Shown here: piece by piece, positions 24,901 to 36,400 of the stretch
How positions within the stretch are numbered: the first letter of the stretch is position 1
How the letters are laid out: the number at the start of each line of letters is the position of its first letter
Assembly: GCA_027924645.1 (NCBI GenBank)
Contig: BSBN01000213.1
Coordinates: forward strand, 35,900,501-35,964,500
Source of the DNA: Cunninghamia lanceolata
Taxonomy: Eukaryota; Streptophyta; Pinopsida; Cupressales; Cupressaceae
Length of the DNA: 64,000 nt
Reading direction: 5' to 3'
The notes under the pieces: generated by a model
What the model saw: the letters and a program-made list of their open reading frames with translations, nothing else
Database searches by the model: none
What the model was told of the DNA's origin: nothing
Position numbers and translations under genes: made by a program

Positions 24901-25226
24901 CTCAACACATACTGGACCCATGAGCCCTTCGTAAATGACAGAAAATCAATGTATTACATAAATTTCTTCTCTTTTAGGGCTTTGTATTCCTCCTTCAATT
25001 TGTATCCCTCGCCAGATAGATGATTCATATACAATTCCCCAAGTTTGTTGTCATTGTGTTCATCTAGGTTAACATGGATGTAATCCCTAATATCTTACTC
25101 ATGCATCACACCATAGGGTACTTTCAAAAATGTACCGTTAGGATCAACTTCTGTAGACTTGTATGGATGTTTCTTAAATTTTGGTCATGGTCTCTTAGTG
25201 ACATCAATAACTTGTGGTGTCACCAT
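21939..25226 (-). pseudogene. Element B ORF2: conserved protein of unknown function
   Basis: It starts with ATG at 25226 (MVTPQVIDVTK), matching the start of ORF2 in element A, and can be followed for about 1,100 codons to near 21939 through several stops and at least two frameshifts. The core YMITK-type motif is present (FMITKDAIRVVTGL, around 24840). Next come Glu/Lys-rich segments with NLS-like basic runs (about 24050-23600), a conserved block matching element A (ATIRYLEIYNRALIEVIADL here; AIVRYMMAFNVALIEFIDQL in A), and a coiled-coil C-terminus. This shows the full domain order that A has lost. The function is unknown. Conservation of both core blocks between subfamilies suggests the protein was once under selection. 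Confidence 0.6.
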
Positions 25227-25688
25227 TTCTGTAAGAATTCAAACAAGTTCACGGTAGGGTTTTAAATTGTAAATACCTCTTTTGCCAAATTAGGGTTTTC
25301 TTCACTTGAAATCGCTCTGAGTTGCTTTGAATCACTAGAAATCGTTGAGGTCGCTTGGAATTTTTCTTCAGTTCACCTTGGACACTTGATAGCTTGAATG
25401 CAAAGTGATTAATCTTTCGAATGTGATCCTTTTTAACCCTTGTTATGTAAAAACATAGTTGTCATAAATGTTGTTCTCAAAAAGCTATCAAACACTTCAC
25501 TGTCAGACACAGTCGATTAAGATTGCTTCACAATGTGTCGCATTAGGTCTTTTTTCTATAGGTTTCTTCTCCAAATGATTAATCCAATACTGCTTTAACT
25601 CATACCTTAGTGTTGGATCTCAGCACCAACTATTTGGCTAGGGGTTTAAGATTTTCATTACAACTCCCCCTGAGCCAGAGCTCCCAAT
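25227..25688 (-). other. ORF1-ORF2 spacer of element B
   Basis: Non-coding stretch between the two ORFs. On the minus strand it carries GGCTCAGGGGGAGTTG near 25665, a polypurine-like tract also found at the same place in element A (near 9815). A conserved internal purine tract might act as a central PPT; that is inference. Confidence 0.45.
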
Positions 25689-26537
25689 TTACTTTCCGAA
25701 GGACGTATCTGTACCAGAAGCTGGTGTGGATCCATCCTTGACCTCATGAACATCCTTCTTAATCAAGACCTTTCTCATTTCCTTCTTGATTTCTATCGGA
25801 TCAACCTTGTTCTTACCTTTATCTTCCCTCTTCTCTGTATTCCTCTTTTCTAGAGGATTGTTTCTTTCTACATTCTTGCTTCTGTAGAATTTTGCAAAGT
25901 GTCCAAGCTTATTGCAATTGTAGCAAACAAGATTTCTCTGTCCTTGGTTCCTTCCATTGATTAGATTCATTCTTTATCGGCATTAATTATCCATATGCCC
26001 AAATCTATTGTATGCAAAGTATTTTCCATTGAATGACTGAGTATTCCTTCCATTGTTGAAACTTCTCCTAATCTGACTTCTACATTCATTTGCTCTATGA
26101 CCAATTTTCTTGCAATTGAAACACTGACCAGAGAATGATGGAACATTTTGATTCATTGTACTCCTGCACTGAGTAGCCTTATGACCAAACTTATTGCAAT
26201 TAAAACAATAGCCATTGAAAGATGGGTACCTTTGAGCATTTGGTTGCCTGACCGGAGGTCTTCTAGATCTGTTTCTTTGATACTAGACCCATTTGCCTTT
26301 GTCTCTCTTCATCTCACTGTTGACTTGTCTTGATTTAGAACTTTCTCCTTTTTCAAAACTTAAACCTTACTTGTCATCTGGACTTTTCTAACTGTTAATC
26401 AGCTAATCAAGCTTTACAGAACTTATTTTGAACTTTTCTTTGTAACTGTTAGCTACTTCTAGATCATACTTTAGAAGCACATATTTAGCCAAATTTTCAC
26501 ATTCTTCAGACTTGTCTTTCAAAACTTGATTCAAATA
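25689..26537 (-). pseudogene. Element B ORF1, C-terminal part: four zinc knuckles
   Basis: The frame resumes at the solo-LTR junction with YLNQVLKDKSEECENLAKYV (coiled coil), then has four CCHC-type knuckles. Complete ones lie near 26208-26165 (CFNCNKFGHKATQC) and 26130-26090 (CFNCKKIGHRANEC). Degraded ones lie near 26020 and 25920 (CYNCNKLGHFAKFY, last Cys lost). It ends with a Lys/Glu-rich segment and SGTDTSFGK at 25689. It belongs with 31536-31828 as one ORF split by the insertion. A Gag-like nucleic-acid-binding role is inferred from domain content and position. Confidence 0.65.
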
Positions 26538-28495
26538 TGTCATGCCCACATTTCCCATGTAGTCACAACAAACAATGCACGTGTCATGTCCACAGTTTCC
26601 ATTTGGTCATGACATGAAACATCAAAAACTTTTCCCACTTGACTCTAAAAACCCCCCCATGCTTAACATGTGCTAAGAGACAACGCACGAGGCAAAGACC
26701 TCAATCAAACTAGGGTTATGTGAAGTCCTTTCGCATCCCTTGTGGTATGATAGTCTGCTAAGGGGGTTTATGCGACGCGAGGAGCATCGCCATTAGGGTT
26801 AGATTTAATTTTGAGTTTAACCCTAGTTTCCTAAATGAAGTGAAGTGATTTCGTCATGGGTTGAAATCAACCCTAGGAACCAGAAATAAATAATTAAATA
26901 AATTCATCTAAACCACAATATAAGCCTAAAGCAAATAAAATAAACATTAATGCACAAACAATTAACATACTAATCTAACGTGTAATTAAACACTTAATTA
27001 GCCATTCCTACATTCCAGAAAAATTTTGGTAGCATAATGCCTCTAGAGCTTTCATGAAAATAATTAATTAAAACACCCACCCCTTACATTCAAATAAAGT
27101 AATTATGCTAATTAATTTAATCATACCCACCTAACAATTTTTCAAACAAGCACATGGATTAAATAAAAATAATTAGATCACTCTACACCATTAAAGCCAT
27201 TTAATTAAAATATAAAATATAGTAATAATCTAACACCCTAAATACTCCCAATTGTAATAACTTAAAACCCCACTAAAAAATCTTTTCATTACCATATTAA
27301 ATCCCTAGATAAAATAAAAGGACAAGAAGATAATAACCCATTCCACTAAAATAATTTAAGTATTAAAAGGACAACTAAAATAGTTATCTCCACAATAATA
27401 ATTTCAACTATACCCTTAGGAAATTAAATCAATTACATAGATTATATAAATTAAAAACCCCATGGAGAAAATCCCACTAAAATAAATAAAAGGCCTAGGT
27501 TTAATTAAACCCACTTAGCTAATAAACCAAGAGCACATAAATTAAAGACAATGATTCTAAATTTTCAAAAAAACAAGGTCCTAAGTAAAAAAATAATAAA
27601 AGAAATCATAAAGCCCACTAAAAGTAAATTAAAAAGCCTAGGTTAAGATTTAATCCCACTAACATAATAAATAAAAAGGCAATAAATAAATTTAAAAAAA
27701 AACAAAACAAAAGATCTTAAGAGATAACTCTAAATTTAAAATTTAAAAAATAAAATAAATTAATCCTACCACAAAAATAAATAAAAAAGGCAAAAGTCAA
27801 GGTTTAAAATAAATTTCTCGAGCCATTATCCCACTTCAATAATTTTTTTTTTCTCCAACATGTAAATAGTCAAAAAAATAAAGAGAGGGAAATGAGAATT
27901 CCCATGCACTCATAACAATTAAAATACAATAAAATTTTCTTATTAAAACCCTAAAACATCTCTTTATTAAAATACTCTTTTTCTTAACAAAAGAAACCGT
28001 AACATACTTTTGTATTCATTTCTCTTTCTCTCCTACCCTAACTTTCCTCTCATCTCTTCTATTCTTCTTTTCTATTTTTCTTTGTTTGCGGGTCTAGGAA
28101 AGGGGCATCCATGGATTCCAACAAAATACCGAGGTGAAAACAGTGTATTTTCTTTTTTTGTGTGTCACTGGTTTGATTCCCACTCCTTTTTTTTTTAAAA
28201 CTAAATTTTATTATAGATCTGCATTATTTATTTCCCCCTTTTTTTTATCTCTGGTTTAAACTAGACATATACAACCTCATAAATACATATATAGAATACC
28301 AAGCAAAATATATTTAAATACCCCCATTTTTATATGCTAAAAAGTTTATCTACTAGCGGGTCGAATGAGGGTTTAAACACCCAGAAGGAGGCAGACAGGG
28401 GCGGCCGAAGGTAGTGGCATGAAGCACTAAACACATGGAGGTCAACCTCAGTGGACGAGGGTTTGTATCCCCACCATTGAGTGCTGTGTTTATAT

Positions 28496-28510
28496 GGGGG
28501 TTTAACCCCC
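28496..28510. other. GC-rich hairpin in solo LTR
   Basis: GGGGGTTTAACCCCC forms 7-bp arms with a one-base loop. It corresponds in position to the 3444-3459 hairpin of the other LTR copy. Confidence 0.55.
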
Positions 28511-28799
28511 CCTTCCGTGCCCACAGAGAAAACAAAAATGGCGGCGGCCCCACCCCCTACACCGCCTGTGTCTAAAGTAAAGTCTGCCCATTTAGGGCAT
28601 CTCCTAGCCAAACTAGGCTTCTATTTGCATTTATTAATATTTGATTTGGTTTTAATAAACTTTTGATCATTTCATGAAAATAGTTTATAATTTATATATA
28701 TATGTATATATATAGCTGATACAAAAAACACAACTCCATTTTTTTCGCAATAATAGGTAACAACATTATACTATTTTGTGAGTAAATATATATCTATTT

Positions 28800-28802
<3 letters not shown>

Positions 28803-28891
<89 letters not shown>
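28803..28891. repeat. Long (AT)n microsatellite
   Basis: About 44 uninterrupted AT units within the solo LTR. The other LTR copy has a shorter AT run (2730-2757) in a comparable region. Confidence 0.95.
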
Positions 28892-28893
<2 letters not shown>

Positions 28894-30457
28894 CTATATG
28901 CATCTATATTGGAAATTCATATTACATATCCTTTTTTGCAAATCATACATTTAACCAGTAGATATAAAATAAGATATGTTTCAATAATGAGTTTCTCTAT
29001 AAAAAAATATATATAAATAAATTTATCTACACTCTTTCTTCAAAGAACTTAATACTATAATAATAATTATTATTATTATTTTATTGAAGGAAAGGCAAAT
29101 TATATCAAAGATTAGAACAGCAAGTTCATACTACAAATTTCTTTTGCAATTCAATAAAGAAGTATATTTTCTTTTCTTTATACAACCAAATATTAATGTA
29201 CTCTATTTTTCTTTGGCAGCCATAATCACTAAAGAACACAAAATAGAAATAACAAATTTCCCCTTGAACAACCAAAATGGTGAAAACTACAACATACATT
29301 ATTTTTCCTCTAACTATGAAAACAATAGAATAGCATACTCTTTTCTTTTCATAACATTTCAACACATACAACAACACTACAAATGGAAGGATAACTTGGT
29401 TACATAGAGATAATTTTTAGTTTACAAGGGAAATAAGAGAGCTCTTTCTCTCTACATTTTTACAATGAGGTCATTTGTCCATGGCTCTCAAATAGCTAAC
29501 AAAAAAATACAACACCTAAAATGACAAGATGTTCTCCCAAGCTCCAAATGTCTTCAACACAAACCTGCAATAAACAACAAGGGAAAACTCCAAGCCACCA
29601 AAAAACTCTCCACCCTACCATAGACCTGCAAGAGGGTCACCCCCGAGCTTGGAGGTCGATCTACACATGAGTGCACACCACAAATACAACAAATGCAAAC
29701 ACTCAAACAAGAAAAACAACACCCACCAAGGTTTAACAACACAAAATCCATACAAATAGATTTGAGAGGGTAGGAGAGTGGACTCTCTCTACTCAAGAAG
29801 TTCACTCCTACATACCAAATCTCATGATAGTCCAAAACAAGGCCTCAAGCGTAAAATCTCCTCAATGAAAATATATCACTCCAAGGCACTCATGCCATAA
29901 AAATAATCACCAAAACTTCTCCAAATTTCCCTCAAGACCACAATATGACAATACAAAGAGGGTGACCTCAAGGAGGTTCACTCCTCTCCCACCCCTCACA
30001 TGAATGGACACACCAAGAATGGTCGTCTCATTCAAACACCCATAAAATAAAAACCCAACAACACCAACAAATGCAAGCACACAAAATGCTCTTAAACACA
30101 CATAGAAAATTAAAAACATGGGAAAGGCTTCATGCCTTGAGGCTTACCTATGCACAATAATGGAAGAAAAGTTGTAGAAGAGCTCTCCAACCTCCTCCTT
30201 CAGGCCTTCCATCCAAGATCTCCAAACTCACTCACTCTCCAAAAACCTCCAAAAATAGCAAAACAAGTAAAATGAAAGAACCCCCTTCCTCTCTCAAAGA
30301 GGAAGTAATATAGGCTTCACTCCAAAGCCTTGAGAAATGAGAAAGTGACACATTTCACCTTCTCCTTCCTCCTCCTAGTCCACTTGCAAGGATCATGGAA
30401 TGTGGAGGTGACATGTGTCACTCTCCCATCCATCCTAGCCTCACTCTCTCAACATGT

Positions 30458-30598
30458 GCTCTCACACATGTGTGAGAGCAAAGGTTGAGAGGTGGCATCT
30501 CTCAAGATGGCTCTAAGAGGATAAGGAATGACACATGTCATTACCCTATTCTCTAAGGGAGGCCCATTCACTCCAAGATGATCTCACACATGTGTGAG
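30458..30598. promoter_or_regulatory. Paired CACATGTG palindromes in solo LTR
   Basis: A perfect 22-bp palindrome lies at 30458-30479 and a perfect 16-bp one (CTCACACATGTGTGAG) at 30583-30598. Their spacing (about 122 bp centre to centre) matches the pair at 1243-1262 and 1364-1383. Confidence 0.55.
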
Positions 30599-31160
30599 AG
30601 CATTGGAGGAGGGTTCCACACACTTGGGGGTCTTGAAGACTCCCCAAGTCTTCAAGGTGATGGGAATACATGCCTTGGGAATAGAAGTGGGTCATGCTTG
30701 AATGCATGACTCATCCTCCACTCCAATTCAAATTTGAATTTCGTCACTTTACTTCAGGCTGAAGTTAAAGTGACTAGACAGAGGTTACCCTAGGGTTTGG
30801 CATGCTCAAATGGGCCCTAGACCCTAGGGGTACCACCTAGGATCAATTTTAGCCCATAATAAATACCTTAGGAAGTAAAAAATCACATAAAATGGCCATC
30901 AAAATAAAAGACACCAAGTGGTGTATATTAAATCACATATTTTTACAACACTTCAAGTAAATAATACCAAAGAGGTGGAACCTAAGCTAGATAAATAAAA
31001 TGCAGACATTTACGAAAGCATCATATAGTTCACACATGACCTTGGTCCCTCCTGGGACTAGATCAGTCTAACAGGAGATTCACAGTAGGTGTGGGATTGA
31101 TCTCTGATTTTCTGTGGCCTAGAAAATCACCTGCGCACTTGAACAAATAGATTAATCCAA

Positions 31161-31181
31161 CATATATATATATATATATAT
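31161..31181. repeat. (AT)n microsatellite
   Basis: About ten AT units near the start of the solo LTR (minus orientation). Confidence 0.9.
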
Positions 31182-31535
31182 CATAGCCAAAGCAAGGAAA
31201 TGCATACACTCACAATATCACATAATCATTTAAAACATTATTAAAATCACATAGCAACATAAATAAGATTTATAATTTAACTGCATTTCTATACACTATC
31301 TCAAGATCAAAATCGCATAACAATTCTATTTAGTAATTTCACAAGTAGTATCTCTAATGGCATCAAAATGCATGTCACATGTCAAATAATCATCAGTGAA
31401 ATCTAAAATCAGGATATAGTCACACCACAACATACTAATCTAACCAAATCAAAATATAGAGATAGATTCAAGAAAGTCCGCATCTATGGGGTCTACAAAC
31501 GCAACTAATCTAGACACACAAGGGTGGGCCTAACA

Positions 31536-31828
31536 AAATGCTCCTCAACCTTATATTTTTCTTCAATTAGTATTGATAAACTATTTAGAGTATCATTTTC
31601 TACTTTCAACTATTCACTTAGCTCTCTGCTCCTATCCTTTGATCTCTTAACTTGCTCTCTCAACTTCAGGATACATTCATCAACTTCTTTGACATTTTCC
31701 TTCAAATCCTAGATACCTGCTTCATACTTATCAAGATCTTCAAGAGCAGTTTTTAGTTCTTGATTACTGACATATGTGCAATTATCAATTGTGACACTTC
31801 CTGGAGTAAGATACCTTTTGATTGCCAT
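31536..31828 (-). pseudogene. Element B ORF1, N-terminal part: coiled coil
   Basis: The first ATG after the primer site, at 31828, gives MAIKRYLTPGSVTIDN. A heptad-rich segment follows (LREQVKRSKDRSRELSE), ending EEKYKVEEHF at the solo-LTR junction. Two in-frame TAG stops are visible. The frame continues on the other side of the insertion at 26537. The start differs from element A's acidic N-terminus, but the coiled-coil character and position are shared. Confidence 0.6.
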
Positions 31829-31874
31829 GTGTAAACTTTCCTAGATCTTCCTTAAGTTGTTAGACTTCTTTCAA

Positions 31875-31894
31875 GGAACCTTGCTCTGATACCA
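31875..31894 (-). promoter_or_regulatory. Primer binding site of element B
   Basis: The minus strand reads TGGTATCAGAGCAAGGTTCC, two bases (AT) after the LTR end, the same arrangement as in element A. It is of initiator-Met-tRNA type in its first 12 bases. Confidence 0.85.
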
Positions 31895-31896
31895 AT

Positions 31897-33445
31897 TGTT
31901 GAACACAAGGAATACTGAGAGGGGGGTGAATCAATATTCTACAAAACTATTTCTTAACATGTTCTTTAATCCAATTACCAAATTCAATAACATTAAAGCA
32001 AAATAAACATAGAAACAACAACCATAAAGACATAACACATAGACACCAGGATTTTTACATGGAAAACCTAAAAAGGGAAAAACCACAGTGAGTGTTAGCT
32101 CACAATATATTATGATAGCAATATCAGATTGCATAAGGCTCACTACCATGGGGCTTACTGCAGGTGGACTCGCTATCCAAGTGGACTCACTGCCCACTAA
32201 GAAAGAAAGATAGAAAGAAGGTGGCTCACTACCAAGAGAGAACTATTATTAATGCATCTAAAAAATGTTGGATTACAGTTCCATTGATAGCTCAATATAC
32301 AGATTCAAAACTCTTCATCATGACTGCGCTCTATTTTTCTGCTCTGTCTACATATACGCTGCTCTTTTACTCTCTTCACTCTTACTGCACTTGTCGGATC
32401 GCAAAAATGGTGTTAGATCACACACATATCTACTTCGCAACTTATTTTCCACACTCAACATTAAATTCCATCAAGTATATATATATCCGCAACATGATTT
32501 AACTCACAACTAGGTTGGCATGCCAAACATGAAGCGTGTACACAAATATTATACCTTGTCGGCTTGATCCTTTGCACAATCAACAATGCAAACTCATACA
32601 ATCATTCAGGAATCTTCATGTAGGTCTAGACCAATTATCGAACCACTTAGAATAATGATCTAAACATTAACTCCTTACTGCACATCAATCCAACTGTGTG
32701 TCAGCCTTATCCCAAAATACACACTTAAACTTTATTGTCTGTCATATCATAACTTCTAGTACGAACCACATGAAACTTCAAAATTCACATAAAACATTCA
32801 TTAGACATCACCAATGATACCTTCATAACTGCAAGTCAATGTTCTTGTGTGGTGATATGCAGATCTTAGAACTGTTACCTCTGTCTTAGTTAAATACTAA
32901 CAAATTGAAAGTCAATACTGGAGAACTTGTAGACTGTGATCTGATGAACTTCAAGCTCTATAAATCTGGATTTAGATTCTTATGACATGTATCTTCAATT
33001 CCTTAGAACCACAAAACAAAATATTCAACAGTAGAGGAATGCGGAGCAAATTACTCAGGTGCTCTGCACTATTTCTAGCTCAACTCTGTTCACCCGGACT
33101 TAGACAAATCATAATGTAACTTCTGGAGATTATCAGGACTTGAATATTGGAACCTAACATCATCAAAGGATTTAGTACAACATGCCAGAACTGCACATTG
33201 TGATCTTCAACTGTGGAGGCATATCATCCCAATCTATGTCACTCACTATGTATACTGTCCATACTTAGTCATTCTGACTAAGTTAGTCCTCTGGACCAAA
33301 ATACCTTTACCAAACTTGACTCAAGGGCAAACTTAACTGCTTCCATGTCATCCCTATCTATTACCATGCCTTGTTGCCATCAATGACAACATACAACATT
33401 CTACTTTAGCCATCAGAGTAGTGTCTCTTGACTATGTTGCCAACA
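31897..33445 (-). mobile_element. 5' LTR of element B (1.55 kb)
   Basis: It runs TGTTGAACACAAGG ... TATGTTGCCAACA on the plus strand. It is collinear with 20172-21718. Conserved blocks (GAGGGGGGTGAATC, GGAAAAACCACAGTGAG) are shared with element A's LTR. Confidence 0.85.
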
Positions 33446-36400
33446 GGGTTGCATTATTAATTTTTAGAGGTATATATGTATATGTTGTTTAATGGAAACA
33501 ACATATATATATACATTTTATTATCATAATGTAAAGCACATAGAAAAAGGGAAAGAATTCAAGAGAATACTCACAAGCATTTGATGGAGAAATTTAATGG
33601 TGACCTTGGGGCTTCCTTCCATCCTTCCTCCTCATCCTACAAAAGAAAAAGGGAAAAATTATGAGAAGGGGCCTCTTTTTTTGCTTTTAAGATTTAGAAC
33701 ACACAAGAATTTCCCTAAATCCAAGGGTGAGAAAGAATCTCATACAATGGATGAGATTCAATGCTCAACCCTCCTTGTATCCCTAATTAGTGTTTAGGGT
33801 GCCCTTTTGATAATTTGTGTTTAATTCTTTTGGAAACTATGGTGCCTTGGTCCAATCACTATAAGGTTGTAAATTAGAGGTATTTGTTTTAAAAGGAAAT
33901 TTTTTCAAGGAGAATTGATCTAACCTTATTAGGTGATTTTAAACAATAATTTCTTCCATATGAATAGTAATATAACATAAAGTAAAATAATAATAAATAA
34001 GGATTCTTTTTATGTATCATAGTTAGTTTATAACTGTAAGTATGCCAGCATCATGGAAATTAATTTAAGGTAATTTTAGAGTTATCACTTAACCCTTCAG
34101 AGTCTTAGCACCTTATGAGTTAGGAAAAGAGGGTTAGTGGCCTTTTTTATAAATGTTAACCTTAAAGTGATGGATAATAACCCTTTTAAATGCATGTTCA
34201 ATCTTATAAATATTTTTTGTGTAAAGAATGTAGTATGGCTATATTTACATGAGTAAACATTGTAGCCAAAAGTTGTAAATCTAATAATGGCATTTGCAAA
34301 GTCAATGATGATTATGGTATTTAATTGACCCATGATAATAAATTTATGAGAGCTTGGTAAGCATTGTTCGTGTGCCAACATTCCTTCAAAAGCTCTCCAA
34401 GCCTAGCACCACTTTAGCTATTAATGTTTTATTTATTTAAATAAATTTCATGTCAAGTGTCTTGGGTCCTATTCCCTAGCTTGTAGCTCCAACCTAGTTG
34501 TCATCTTTCATCATCTAGATGGATCATCACACAAAAAGTTAGCATAAATCTTTGTGCATTGATCTTCACTTGTGACTGGCACATACATCCCGTGTAGGTT
34601 TTCCTTGCACTATGGCATATGTGTTGGCACCACATAGGTGCACATGTTGCACCACAAAAAGATGCTAAAGTATATTCTCATGTGTCATGTATGTGAATGG
34701 TGCACATTTGTGTGTGCTATGTCTAATAGTGTGTCAAGAAAAATTATTTATTCAACCTTTTTTTGATGACCTATTTTTGGGCATAATATTTGGTATCATA
34801 TCCAAGTTTACAACACCATGAGCTTTGTGATTTGATTGGATCATGGTTGATGAAAGTGTTTATCATATGTATGTTGTTGTGTGATAGCTAGTTAGTAATG
34901 TTTTGGGGAATTTCACTTGATTTTTGAGATTATGTTATAATTGCATGTTCCTACCACCTCTAGTAAAAAAACCTAAGTAGGTCAAAGAAATGAGATTAAT
35001 TTTAATGGGTGTTCAATTGGTTAGGGAACACATTAGTTTAGTCAATGTATGTTTTGAGTGCAATTTTCCTTTAGCCTTTATGTAATCATGATTCTTGAGA
35101 TGGGTAAAATCTTAATTTTGTAAAGTGTAGATCTATCACATAGGAATAATTGTTTGGAAAGTGTACATATTTTTTCAAACTCTTTAATGTGAAGCTCGAA
35201 TGGGTGAAAATTGCATAAATTTTTAGGACTTCTTATCTTGTATTTTAAGTGTGATATATACTTTATCTTTTTCTCTTCATAGAGGTCTATTGTTGAATAG
35301 GGTCACCACTTAAAAAAGTGTGATTCATTTGACCTTGCTATAGAATGATGATTTCCCATATGTTGCACCTTAAAATTGAGCATCCTATATCTCCTTTGAA
35401 TCTTAAACTTGGAATGGAACATAGTTTCCCATGTGCCTGCCTATATGTTTGTTCTCTTAGTTAATCCCCTTAATGTCTGATAGTATGCTTTCTTAGTTGG
35501 TGCATCAAATTGATTCCAAAATCTTTAGTTTATATTCATAAGAAACTTGTTCTAAATAAATTAAGAATTTTATGAATGGATTAAAGGTGTGATAAGTATG
35601 GTTTCTTCACTTTTGCAAATAAGTACATGTTCCCCTTGTAGGCTTTGGAATCCCAGAAAATTTATTTATTTAATTCTTATATTTCATTGCTTTAAGAATT
35701 TAGTAACGAAATTTATTCAAAATAAGCATTGTGATCAAGCTAATATCGATAAATGTAAGAAAAGAAGTGATGAAATATGTGATTGAAATTCAATCAATAT
35801 TATGTTCTAATTCTTCTATTTGCTAGGAATTAAGAATGGAAACTTCTTGTATATGGTCATGGTGTGAGTTGAAATTGGTTAGGGGCAAATCTTATTAGGA
35901 TATTTTTCATCTTATGTGTGTGTCCTTGTATTCTTTGGCTATCAATGAAACTCAAATCTGATAAGATGATTGTAAAATGTGCTAGATGATTTGGTCTTAG
36001 AATACAAAAATGTAAAACATTTTCATGCTTCTATGGAATAATAGGTTCTAAAGGACAGTATTAAATAACTTTCCTTGTGTTATCCCTAATTATGTATGCA
36101 TTTATTGTATTACATAATTATATTTAACAATTCTCAATTATGAATGCTTGATAATGGACTTTTTAAATAAGATCTCCTTGCATTGTGTCTTGAAAGTTAT
36201 AAATTGCTTGAGGACATAGCTAAAACTTGAAAGAATAGCAAACTTAGTTATGTCAGGAAAATAAAGGAACTAGGATAGGATGTAGGAGACAATCAATCAC
36301 CATATATTTTTCAATAAAATAACATTAATGTTGAACTAAAGGAGAAAAACTTAGCAAAACAATGAAAATTTGGAAATGTAGTGCAATGTGCAAGATTAAA

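Larger units (their letters stand above)
26538..31535 (-). mobile_element. Solo LTR (5.0 kb) of the Tekay-like family, inserted in ORF1 of element B
   Basis: On the minus strand it runs TGTTAGGCCCACCC ... GGGCATGACA and is collinear with the 322-5064 LTR along its whole length. There is no internal retroelement sequence beside it: the coiled-coil ORF1 of element B continues on both sides in the same frame. The flanking 5-mers (minus strand CATTT before, TATTT after) differ at one base, as expected for an aged target duplication. It most likely arose by recombination between the two LTRs of a complete element. Confidence 0.8.
20172..33445 (-). mobile_element. Element B: full-length pol-less LTR retrotransposon, interrupted by a solo LTR
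   Basis: Two collinear 1.55-kb LTRs bracket about 5.2 kb of own internal DNA (21719-26537 and 31536-31896), plus a 5.0-kb inserted solo LTR. The order on the minus strand is LTR, PBS, ORF1 (coiled coil, four zinc knuckles), ORF2, purine tracts, LTR. No RT, RNase H, integrase or classical protease motif is found in either ORF, so it is non-autonomous. The flanks GGTTT (left) and GGGTT (right) look like an eroded 5-bp target duplication. ORF order and proteins match element A. Confidence 0.75.

Noticed and set aside
28330..28611. 93-codon minus-strand frame in the solo LTR (starts MARRCPKWADF)
   Set aside because: GC-rich hairpin region of an LTR. The corresponding part of the other LTR copy does not keep this frame.
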